Below, piece after piece: positions 1 to 6,394 of a stretch of 10,108 nt of DNA (its first letter is position 1; every line of letters starts with the position of its first letter). The stretch comes from Chloroflexota bacterium (GTDB lineage: Bacteria > Chloroflexota > Dehalococcoidia > Lucifugimonadales > JADFKI01). The position numbers and the translations under genes were made by a program. The notes under the pieces were generated by a model, which saw only the letters and a program-made list of their open reading frames with translations, was not told the origin of the DNA and did no database searches. The DNA is taken from assembly GCA_022565015.1 (NCBI GenBank), contig JADFKI010000119.1:1-10108 (forward strand). Direction: 5' to 3'.

Positions 1-212
1 CGTCGATGAAGGCCTGCATGTTCACGAACAGCCCGGACGAGCACTTCCTCATCGATCGCCTGCTCGACGCCCCTCAGGTGACGGTCGCCGCCGGCTTTTC
101 GGGCCACGGCTTCAAGTTCTGCAGCGTCGTAGGCGAGGTGCTGGCCGACCTGAGCTTGAATGGCTCGACCCGCCACGACATCGCCATGTTCCGCCTGAGC
201 CGGTTTGAGTGA
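1..212 (+). CDS. Sarcosine oxidase-type FAD-dependent oxidase, C-terminal end (partial)
   Basis: Only the last ~70 codons are inside the window; the frame runs in from the left edge and stops at TGA 210-212. The translation carries the C-terminal signature of monomeric sarcosine oxidase / N-methyltryptophan oxidase proteins (DAO family): CMFTNSPDEHFLIDR, then VTVAAGFSGHGFKF, then VGEVLADL and a terminal RHDIAMFRLSRF. In this family the Gly-rich GFSGHGFKF segment contacts the flavin, and the enzyme oxidises N-methyl or secondary amino acids with O2, giving formaldehyde or an imine and H2O2. The exact substrate cannot be set from the tail. An ATG at position 6 is internal, not a start. The last 45 bases recur in degenerate form at 651-695, beyond the hicB gene. 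Confidence 0.85.
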   Translation, partial: SMKACMFTNSPDEHFLIDRLLDAPQVTVAAGFSGHGFKFCSVVGEVLADLSLNGSTRHDIAMFRLSRFE

Positions 213-270
213 GGTTGTTTGGCCAACTCGGAAACGAACTTCGGCCTTCCCAAGAAACAAGACATCGGCC

Positions 271-365
271 TGTCACTCTGAGGAGTGCAGCGACGAAGAG
301 TCTAGGGTGGTGCGTGATGGCCGCCCCGGATTCTTCGCCCTTCTGCGGGAGGACTCAGAATGACA
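271..365. repeat. Palindromic, MITE-like intergenic repeat
   Basis: The element begins with TGTCACTCTGAG (271-282) and ends with CTCAGAATGACA (354-365), an inverted repeat matching at 11 of 12 positions. A second internal pairing exists between GACGAAGAGTC near 292-302 and GGATTCTTCG near 328-337, so the whole unit can fold into one long hairpin. Elements of the form TGTCATTCTGAG...GAAGAATC...CTCAGAATGACA are, from memory, scattered between genes in Chloroflexota and some other phyla. There is no coding potential and no obvious target-site duplication. It lies directly after the oxidase stop and may also act as a transcript-ending or RNA-stabilising hairpin. Confidence 0.7.
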
Positions 366-390
366 TTTTCTTAACCCCCTAAGGTAGACT
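360..390 (+). promoter_or_regulatory. Possible promoter for the hicB gene at the repeat edge
   Basis: ATGACA (360-365) resembles a -35 box and TAGACT (385-390) a -10 box, with a rather long 19-bp spacer. The -35 candidate is the outer end of the palindromic repeat. The predicted transcript would begin about 25 bases before the hicB start. The spacer length makes this a weak call. Confidence 0.3.
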
Positions 391-422
391 CAATGCGAAG
401 AACGAATCTGACCGGAGCCAGC

Positions 423-635
423 ATGCACAGGTATCTAATCGTCATCGAGAAAGCCGAGGGCAACTACTCGACGTATTCGCCCGACTTGCCGGGGTGCGTC
501 GCGACGGGCAGCACACCCGAAGAGGCCAAAGAAAACATGCATAGAGCCATCCGAATGCATCTCGAAGGCCTCAAGGAAGACGGCCTGCCCATACCCGAGC
601 CGGAGTCGACCGCCGATTACGTCTCGGTGCCATAA
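423..635 (+). CDS. Solitary HicB-type antitoxin-like protein
   Basis: This 70-residue protein matches the HicB-like antitoxin fold (HicB_lk_antitox). It opens with MHRYLIVIEKAEGNYSTYSP, followed by DLPGCVATGSTPEEAKENM, an amphipathic helix (HRAIRMHLEGLKEDG) and the usual proline-rich PIPEPES end. The ATG at 423 is preferred to the in-frame ATG at 393 because the family begins at this point and GGAG lies 8 bases upstream. In complete HicAB modules a ~60-residue HicA toxin (an RNase of dsRBD-like fold) sits immediately upstream or downstream. Here neither 213-422 nor 636-795 can encode one. There is no C-terminal ribbon-helix-helix or HTH extension, so it is not an obvious DNA-binding repressor. 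It may be an orphan antitoxin acting in trans or a domesticated single-domain protein. Confidence 0.85.
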   Translation: MHRYLIVIEKAEGNYSTYSPDLPGCVATGSTPEEAKENMHRAIRMHLEGLKEDGLPIPEPESTADYVSVP

Positions 636-644
636 GAGCAAGGA

Positions 645-695
645 CTCTCCACCCGCCACGACATCGCCATGTTGTGGCTGGAGGGGTTCGAGTGA
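645..695 (+). pseudogene. Remnant copy of the sarcosine oxidase C-terminus
   Basis: Read in one frame this stretch gives LSTRHDIAMLWLEGFE followed by TGA. It matches the end of the oxidase at the left edge (STRHDIAMFRLSRFE, stop). The nucleotides at 651-673 and 168-190 are identical over 23 bases; the next 22 bases diverge but keep the same length and stop codon, about 36 of 45 identical overall. No start or upstream coding sequence remains: the frame is closed by the hicB stop codon at 633-635. It is best explained as what is left of a second, diverged oxidase gene, or as a tail duplicated when sequence was inserted. Confidence 0.5.
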
Positions 696-747
696 CTAAT
701 GTCATAAATGCTCGGACACTTCGTCTCATGTTAGGATGATAACAACT

Positions 748-776
748 TTGAAACAATAAAAAGAAATATATATAGG
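748..776 (+). promoter_or_regulatory. Promoter for the OLD-family nuclease gene
   Basis: TTGAAA (748-753) and TATAGG (771-776) are separated by 17 bp inside a strongly AT-rich stretch. Transcription would begin near 783, leaving a leader of only about 13 bases before the ATG at 796, which has just a weak GAG as ribosome-binding site. The alternative TATATA boxes at 767-774 overlap the same region. Confidence 0.55.
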
Positions 777-795
777 CGTAAATTGAGTAAAGCTC

Positions 796-2760
796 ATGTT
801 CATTAGCAGAATAAAGGTGGACAACTTCAAGAGCTTACGAAGTATTGAAGTTCCATTGGCAGATTTTGTTACAATAATCGGCCACAACAATAGCGGTAAG
901 TCTTCATTGCTCCAAGCAATCCTTTTACTTTTATCCCCAGGAGAGCGTAGACGGCTCCCTTTGGAAGTTTTCTACTATCCGGACAGAGAAATCGTTATTG
1001 AAGCAGATTTTAGCGATATTGGAGATGATGACCTTGACGTCCTAGTTGACGAATTTAGGGAAAGAATCAAGGATATAATGATTGATGGCGTTCTGACGCT
1101 GGTTCGGAGATATCGGTCCGATGGCTCGAACGTACTACGATGTATTCGCCTTTTGCCAATCGACGAGCGATTTGATAGCGAAGCAATAAATGAGCTTTTC
1201 AGGAATCGCAGGGGAAGTGCAATTCGCGATGCGTTAGAAGAAAGATTTCCAGAACTGAACGGAAAACTGGAAGACCTCACTCAAACGGCAGCAAAGGCCT
1301 TGATTGATGAGTTTGGCAAAACTTGTAAACAGGAGCGCCGGGAGGCCGACCTTCCGACGGGGATACCAAATAGCATTGTTGGGCTACTGCCAGACCCTTT
1401 GTATATTCCAGCCGTCAGAGATCTTTCTGATGACATAAAAACTACCGATAGCGCACCGTTTGGCCGAATACTTTCGATTCTTAGGCCAGAGATCGAAAGT
1501 CAACTCGGCGAGGTCGAGGAACTGTTTAGCAACCTCAATGCAAAACTAAACCGAGTCACTCAAGGTGGAAGCACGACTGATAACCGTGTACCAGAAATCA
1601 GAGATGTGGAGGCACTTCTTGAGAGCTTCGTCTCGGAAGATTTTCCAGGTGTATCCCTTCAGCTACAGATACCTCCTCCTGAAATGAGGACTATTCTTTC
1701 GTCGACGAAAATTGTGATCAATGACGGTGTTGAGGGCGAGGTTGAGACCAAAGGTGATGGTCTAAAGAGATCAGTTACATTCGCTATTCTGCGAGCATAC
1801 GTGGAACTGTCTGCGGCGTCAAATGCAACAAGAAGAGAAAGGCACATCTTCCTTTTCGAGGAACCTGAACTCTATCTCCATCCAACTTCTCAACTCATCC
1901 TGTACGAAAATCTAAGACTAATATCAAGGGACCATCAGGTTGTCGTAAGCACTCACTCACCCCTCTTCTTAAATGAGGGATTGGAAGGAACTTTTATCAA
2001 GCTCCGCAAAAGTCAGTCGAGTGAAACATCAGAACCACCTTTCAGTGAGGCAGCGATTATCAATCTGGATGACATTGCGCCAAAAAATCAATTTCAACTC
2101 ATATGCTTCGACAACAACAACGCGGCGCTTTTTGCAGAAACTGTCCTCCTCGTAGAAGGCGACAGCGATCATATTTGCTTTTCATACATTCCGTCTGTTT
2201 TGAACCCAAATTGGAAATTCAGTGAAAACAAGACGATGGTCGTTAAAGTGTACGGAAAGAGTAGCTTTACTAGATACCGGCAGTTCTTTGACAGATTCGG
2301 CGTTCGGGTTTGCATAATTGCAGACCTTGACTCGGTAATCGATGGTTTTGAAAGTCTGGGACTGCCACCTGAAGTGAACGAAGTGCGTTCAAAGCTGATT
2401 CAAGAAATTGATCGACTAGCTGAAGGGGAAGGACGTGGAGAGGATCTCCATGAGAATAGGAAATCAGTGCGAAATGAAATATTAAAGGAAAACCCTTCGA
2501 TTCTAAAAGGCAAAAGAGAATTATTTTATCGAGCGAGAAAACACGATGTTCACATCCTTGAAAAGGGTGCCATCGAAGACTATTATCCGGCTTCGGTTGT
2601 GGGCCAAGATAAACTTTCAAAGGCACTGTCATTTCATTCGAATGTCGATACGGCCGAGCAACTTAACGAACTCTGCGAGCAAATTCCGGTAGATGGAGAG
2701 CCTGAAGCCGTATCAGAATTTGAGCTGATGTTCAGGGGCATATTCCCCGAATCTGCGTAA
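796..2760 (+). CDS. OLD-family nuclease (AAA ATPase plus TOPRIM), probable phage defence
   Basis: The protein has 654 residues. The N-terminal half is an ABC/SMC-like ATPase: Walker A GHNNSGKS at 29-36, a signature-like motif KGDGLKRS at 319-326, Walker B FLFEEPE at 352-358, and the switch histidine in STHSP at 385-389. The C-terminal half is a TOPRIM nuclease: the metal-binding glutamate in VEGDSD at 453-458, DLD at 510-512, and the late KGAIEDYYP motif at 590-598. This order is that of overcoming-lysogenization-defect (OLD) endonucleases, which cut DNA with two metals; many act against phage. Gabija-type (class 2) systems place a UvrD-like helicase next to the nuclease. None is present, so this is a stand-alone, class 1-like form. 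Base use is clearly more AT-rich than leuS and the right-hand genes, which suggests transfer. The ends are sharp: it has its own promoter, and its stop lies 10 bp from the convergent leuS stop. All catalytic motifs are intact. Confidence 0.92.
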   Translation: MFISRIKVDNFKSLRSIEVPLADFVTIIGHNNSGKSSLLQAILLLLSPGERRRLPLEVFYYPDREIVIEADFSDIGDDDLDVLVDEFRERIKDIMIDGVLTLVRRYRSDGSNVLRCIRLLPIDERFDSEAINELFRNRRGSAIRDALEERFPELNGKLEDLTQTAAKALIDEFGKTCKQERREADLPTGIPNSIVGLLPDPLYIPAVRDLSDDIKTTDSAPFGRILSILRPEIESQLGEVEELFSNLNAKLNRVTQGGSTTDNRVPEIRDVEALLESFVSEDFPGVSLQLQIPPPEMRTILSSTKIVINDGVEGEVETKGDGLKRSVTFAILRAYVELSAASNATRRERHIFLFEEPELYLHPTSQLILYENLRLISRDHQVVVSTHSPLFLNEGLEGTFIKLRKSQSSETSEPPFSEAAIINLDDIAPKNQFQLICFDNNNAALFAETVLLVEGDSDHICFSYIPSVLNPNWKFSENKTMVVKVYGKSSFTRYRQFFDRFGVRVCIIADLDSVIDGFESLGLPPEVNEVRSKLIQEIDRLAEGEGRGEDLHENRKSVRNEILKENPSILKGKRELFYRARKHDVHILEKGAIEDYYPASVVGQDKLSKALSFHSNVDTAEQLNELCEQIPVDGEPEAVSEFELMFRGIFPESA

Positions 2761-2770
2761 GACTCCCCCC

Positions 2771-5239
2771 TCATCCCACAACAATGTTCACCAGCTTGCC
2801 TGGTACGTAGATGACCTTGCGGACCTCTTTGCCCTCGACGTGTGGCGCGACGCGTTCGCTGGCCAGCGCCATCCGCCGGGCGTCGTCCTCGCTGACCGAC
2901 GCCGGCGCCTCGATCCTGTCCCGCACCCGCCCGTTGACCTGCACGACCAGCGTGATCACCTCGTCGGCTGCCAGCGCCTCGTCCCACTCCGGCCACATCT
3001 GCGTGTGCACGCTGTCGCTGTGCCCCGTCCTCTCCATTAGCTCGTCGGCAATGTGCGGCGCCATCGGCGCCATCATCAACAGCAGCTTTTGTATGGCCTC
3101 GTTCCAGTGCTCGGAGCGGATGCCCTTCTTCTCCCACGCCTGGTTGAGCGAGTTGGTGTACTCCATCAGCCCCGCCAGGGCCGTGTTGAACTTGAAGCGC
3201 TCCAGGTCGTCGCCGACGCGGCGTATCGTCTTGTGCATGGTGCGCCGGATGTCTCTGACGGCCTCGTCGTCGGCCGGAAAATCGTCCAGGGTCCCGGCGT
3301 CGCGGTCCACAAGGTCCCAGACGCGGTTCGTCCAGCGGGACATGCCGTTGATGCCGGTGTCGCTCCAGTCGCCGCCCTGGTCCCAGGGCCCCAGGAACAT
3401 CAGGTAGCAGCGTATGACGTCGGCCCCGAACGCCTCGACGTACGCGTCGGGCGCGATGACGTTTCCCCTGGACTTGCTCATCTTCTGGTGGTCGGAGATG
3501 ATCATGCCCTGGTTGAACAGCCGCGTAAACGGCTCGCCGAAATCGATCAGCCCCAGGTCCCGCAGCGCCTTCGTGAAGAAGCGTGCGTAAAGCAGGTGTA
3601 AGATGGCGTGCTCCACGCCGCCCGTGTACTGGTCTACGGGGCTCCACTTCTTCAGGGCCTCGGGGTCGAAGGCGGCGTCCTGGTACTTGGGGCTTGCGTA
3701 GCGCAGGAAATACCACGCCGAGTCCACGAAGGTGTCCATCGTGTCGGTCTCGCGCTTGGCCGGGCGTCCGCACTCGGGGCACGTTACGTTGACGAAGCCC
3801 TCGTGCAGCGCCAGCGGCGACTCGCCCGTCGGCAGGAACTCTGCGTCCTCGGGCAGCAGCACGGGCAGGTCCGACTCCGGCACGGGCACGGTCCCGCACT
3901 GCTCGCAGTGAATCATGGGGATGGGCGTGCCCCAGTAGCGCTGGCGGGAAATGAGCCAGTCGCGCATGCGGTAGTTGACGGTGCGACGCCCCCAGCCGCT
4001 CTCCTCGATGAAGTCGGCGATCTTGTTCAAGCCCTCGGAGCTCGGCATGCCGTCGAACTGCTCCGAGTTGACCTGCGTGCCCTCTTCCAGGTACGCCTCT
4101 TCCAGGTCGCTCCCGTCCCAGTCCGGCGGCGCGACGACGACCCGGATGGGCAGGCCGTACCTCTTGGCGAACTCGAAGTCGCGCTGGTCGTGGGCCGGCA
4201 CGCCCATGACGACGCCCGTGCCGTAGGTGACTAGGACGTAGTCGCCGACGAGGATAGGCACGCGCTCGCCGTTTAGACGATTGATGCAGTACGCGCCCGT
4301 GGGAACGCCGGTCTTATCTTTTTCCGTAGACATGCGCTCGATCTCGCTCTGCAGCTTGGCCTGCTCGACGTAGGCGCGCACCTCGTCTTGATGCTCGGCC
4401 GTGGTCAGCTTCTCGACCAGCGGGTGCTCCGGCGCGAGCACGACGAAGGTCACGCCGTATATCGTGTCTATGCGGGTCGTGAACGTCTTGAAGGTCTTCT
4501 CCTCCAGGCCGTACTCGGAGATGTCGAACTCGATCTCCACGCCCTCGCTGCGCCCGATCCAGTTGTCCTGCATCGTGTTGATCTTCTCGGGCCAATCGAC
4601 GGTGGAGTGGTCCAGGAGCTCGTCGGCGTACTGGGTGATCTTGAAGAACCACTGGTTCATGTCGCGGCGCGTCACGGGCGTATCGCACCGCTCGCACAGG
4701 CCGTCGATGACCTGCTCGTTGGCCAGCACGGTATTGCACGATGGGCACCAGTTGACGGGGGCGTATGAACGGTAGGCCAACCCGGCCTTGTAGAACTGCA
4801 AGAAGAACCACTGGTTCCACCTGTAGAAGTCGGGCATGCACGTGACGATTTCCCGGTCCCAGTCGTAGATCGGCCCCATGGTCTTGAGCTGGCGCCGCAT
4901 GTTCTCGATGTTGTCCAACGTCCAGGTGTGGGGATGTATGCCCCGCTGTATGGCCGCGTTCTCGGCGTTCAGGCCAAAGGCGTCGAAGCCCATGGGGTGC
5001 ATGACGTTGTACCCCTGCATGCGACGGAACCGCGCGTGGGCGTCCGCCGGACTCATGGCGTACCAGTGACCGATGTGGAGGTCGCCGGAGGGATACGGGT
5101 ACATCGTGAGCTCGTACCAATTGGGGCGCGGGTCGTCGTCGCGGACCTCGTAGAGCCCCTCTTCGCGCCAACGTGCCTGCCACTTGGCCTCGATGGCCTG
5201 GTGGTCGTACCGATGCTCGGTCGTCCTCACTACTGCCAT
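2771..5239 (-). CDS. leuS: Leucyl-tRNA synthetase
   Basis: This 822-residue class I synthetase attaches leucine to tRNA-Leu in the cytoplasm. HIGH is intact at residues 55-58 within YPYPSGDLHIGHWY, and KMSKS at 586-590. Cys165, 168, 182 and 185 form a CxxC...CxxC zinc-type pair, and a second pair (CEQC and CPEC) precedes the DTFVDSAWYF segment. The CP1 editing domain keeps the threonine-rich TTRIDT motif and GVPAHDQRDFEFA with its conserved aspartate, so post-transfer editing should work. The C-terminal domain (VVQVNGRVRDRI through VRKVIYVPGKLVNIVV) is complete and the length is normal for the bacterial type. ATG at 5239 is preceded by GGAG at a suitable distance. A T-box leader lies upstream, so expression should rise when tRNA-Leu is uncharged. 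Confidence 0.98.
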   Translation of the reverse strand: MAVVRTTEHRYDHQAIEAKWQARWREEGLYEVRDDDPRPNWYELTMYPYPSGDLHIGHWYAMSPADAHARFRRMQGYNVMHPMGFDAFGLNAENAAIQRGIHPHTWTLDNIENMRRQLKTMGPIYDWDREIVTCMPDFYRWNQWFFLQFYKAGLAYRSYAPVNWCPSCNTVLANEQVIDGLCERCDTPVTRRDMNQWFFKITQYADELLDHSTVDWPEKINTMQDNWIGRSEGVEIEFDISEYGLEEKTFKTFTTRIDTIYGVTFVVLAPEHPLVEKLTTAEHQDEVRAYVEQAKLQSEIERMSTEKDKTGVPTGAYCINRLNGERVPILVGDYVLVTYGTGVVMGVPAHDQRDFEFAKRYGLPIRVVVAPPDWDGSDLEEAYLEEGTQVNSEQFDGMPSSEGLNKIADFIEESGWGRRTVNYRMRDWLISRQRYWGTPIPMIHCEQCGTVPVPESDLPVLLPEDAEFLPTGESPLALHEGFVNVTCPECGRPAKRETDTMDTFVDSAWYFLRYASPKYQDAAFDPEALKKWSPVDQYTGGVEHAILHLLYARFFTKALRDLGLIDFGEPFTRLFNQGMIISDHQKMSKSRGNVIAPDAYVEAFGADVIRCYLMFLGPWDQGGDWSDTGINGMSRWTNRVWDLVDRDAGTLDDFPADDEAVRDIRRTMHKTIRRVGDDLERFKFNTALAGLMEYTNSLNQAWEKKGIRSEHWNEAIQKLLLMMAPMAPHIADELMERTGHSDSVHTQMWPEWDEALAADEVITLVVQVNGRVRDRIEAPASVSEDDARRMALASERVAPHVEGKEVRKVIYVPGKLVNIVVG

Positions 5240-5353
5240 TCTCTTTGCTCCAGGTTTCCAATTTATTGGCTTGGTATCTAGTCTGGGTCCAGATGCCCGA
5301 ATCGCCCTTCAACTTATGGTCTGAAATAGGGTCAGCCGTCGCTTCTCAGATAT

Positions 5354-5386
5354 AAAAAGGCCTCGCCCACTTAGGGACGAGACCTT
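5354..5386 (-). terminator. Rho-independent terminator of the leuS T-box
   Basis: On the minus strand AAGGTCTCGTCCC pairs with GGGCGAGGCCTT around a 5-base loop (TAAGT) and is followed by a T run. The 5' arm and loop include CCCTAAGT, which can instead pair with ACTAGGG just before the T-box core, so terminator and antiterminator exclude each other. This is the off state of the leuS leader. Confidence 0.9.
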
Positions 5387-5709
5387 GAATACTGAAGGTT
5401 CCCGCGGTACCACCCTAGTTCCACAACCCTAGGGCAATACCCTCGACAAAGCTTACGAGCAACCTATCGGGCTCTCGTTTATCGAGCCTGTCGAAGGGCA
5501 TTTCCGGCTAGAGCTGGGGCACTCGAAGGCGTTAACGGCGCCTGGCCGTCCCTCCCTACTCGCCTTCCCGATAGAGGGCAGGCTTCAAGAGGGATGCTCC
5601 GGGGCGAGTTCGCGGGCACTCAGGCGCCGGGCTTCCACCACCTCCGGCTCGCTATGGCTGACTGGCCCCGCTACTACTCCCCTTCACGGCATCTAGTTAT
5701 TTAGCTGTC
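5354..5709 (-). promoter_or_regulatory. T-box riboswitch (leucine) controlling leuS
   Basis: The leader shows the T-box core AGGGTGGTACCGCGG (reverse complement of 5402-5416), which holds the bulge that pairs with the free CCA end of uncharged tRNA. Upstream, stem I has the AGTA (GA) motif, AGCGAGCCGG and GTGGTGGAAGCCCGG apical sequences, and a specifier region GAACTCGCCCC in which CTC (complement of 5606-5608) is a leucine codon. A second stem pairs GAAGGCG with CGCCTTC around a GAGTAGG motif and an inner ACGGC/GCCGT helix. A stem III candidate pairs CCCTTCGACA (5489-5498) with TGTCGAGGG (5440-5448). Binding of uncharged tRNA-Leu stabilises the antiterminator and allows read-through into leuS. 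The leader end near 5709 is inferred from the promoter. Confidence 0.93.
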
Positions 5710-5715
5710 CTAAAA

Positions 5716-5744
5716 ACGCTACCACAGGCCAAAAAGCGGGTCAA
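5716..5744 (-). promoter_or_regulatory. Promoter of the leuS T-box transcript
   Basis: On the minus strand TTGACC (5739-5744) serves as -35 and TAGCGT (5716-5721) as -10, with a 17-bp spacer. Transcription would begin near 5709, just before the first T-box sequences. The box lies downstream of the GlcG-like gene stop, so leuS is its own transcription unit. Confidence 0.6.
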
Positions 5745-5787
5745 GCGAATTTCTCTGAACAGGAACGGCCATTCACCTTTCGCACTG

Positions 5788-6204
5788 CTACGGGCTCGGC
5801 GAAAAGCCCGCGCTCTCGATGCCGGCACGGGCGACGTCCTCGTCCTGTTGCGACGCGCCGCCGCTGGCGCCAACGGCCCCGACGATCTCGCCATTGCGAA
5901 AGACGGGGAGCGCCCCCTGGCCGGGGATCATGCGTCCGTCGAGCATGGCCATCAAGCCGCGGGACACCGGCGACTGGGCGTTTTCGGTCAGCTCTCCGCT
6001 GGAACGCAGCCACGCCGCGGATGCCACCGCCTTGCCCTGGCAGATGAGCGTGCTGCGCCAGGGAGTGCCGTCCTGCCGAATCATGGCGATGAGGTCGCCT
6101 CTTGGATCTACGACTGCCACGCACATCGGCACGCCGACCTCTTCGAGCTTCTTGGTCGCGCCGTCTATGATTTGCTGGGCCTCGGCGAGGGTTAAATTCG
6201 GCAT
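5788..6204 (-). CDS. GlcG/HbpS family (DUF336) protein
   Basis: The 138-residue product has the length and motifs of the GlcG/HbpS family: N-terminal LTLAEAQQIIDGATKKLEE, the central VAVVDPRGDLIAMIRQDG strand pair, PVFRNGEIVGAVGASGG, and the family-typical SQQDEDVARAGI near the C-terminus. HbpS of Streptomyces binds haem and senses redox stress; many other members are of unknown function and sit beside small-molecule catabolic genes. No signal peptide or membrane segment is seen, so it should be cytoplasmic. AAGGAG lies 5 bases before the ATG, which fixes the start. Its gene is on the same strand as the aspartic protease gene 190 bases upstream. A co-transcribed partner is not obvious, and the assigned role should remain at family level. 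Confidence 0.87.
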   Translation of the reverse strand: MPNLTLAEAQQIIDGATKKLEEVGVPMCVAVVDPRGDLIAMIRQDGTPWRSTLICQGKAVASAAWLRSSGELTENAQSPVSRGLMAMLDGRMIPGQGALPVFRNGEIVGAVGASGGASQQDEDVARAGIESAGFSPSP

Positions 6205-6394
6205 CGCTACTCCTTTTCATTTTGCGAGGTTAGAGAACCTAAGTTCTTCAAGCGCCTACTATATGTTTATAAAGTATCCGTTTGCTTTCACTGAGTGCTG
6301 AAAACGCTCCGCGGATGGGATTGGCCGGCTCACCATACGATTTGAAGTGGCTGACCTAGCACGCCGGGCTTGATAAAACCAGTTCGATATGCTC

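Noticed and set aside
271..365. CRISPR repeat or insertion sequence
   Set aside because: Only one copy is present, without spacers or a transposase frame; it is a single palindromic intergenic element.
393..422. Upstream ATG (393) as the hicB start
   Set aside because: The added residues are not part of the family and the GGAG site favours the ATG at 423.
423..695. Complete HicAB toxin-antitoxin module
   Set aside because: No frame of about 60 residues with HicA features exists up- or downstream of hicB.
975..1280. Serine-rich frame antisense to the OLD gene
   Set aside because: Low-complexity shadow of the intact OLD coding sequence with no recognisable family.
796..2760. Gabija defence system
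   Set aside because: The nuclease resembles GajA, but no UvrD/PcrA-like helicase gene lies on either side; the neighbours are hicB and leuS.
2634..5312. Long arginine- and proline-rich open frames on both strands across leuS
   Set aside because: They are shadows produced by GC-rich codon bias in leuS; none has family motifs or a proper ribosome site.
5387..5700. Structured region as a tRNA, rRNA fragment or small protein gene
   Set aside because: The T-box core, stem I motifs and terminator explain the structure, and no tRNA cloverleaf or coding frame fits.
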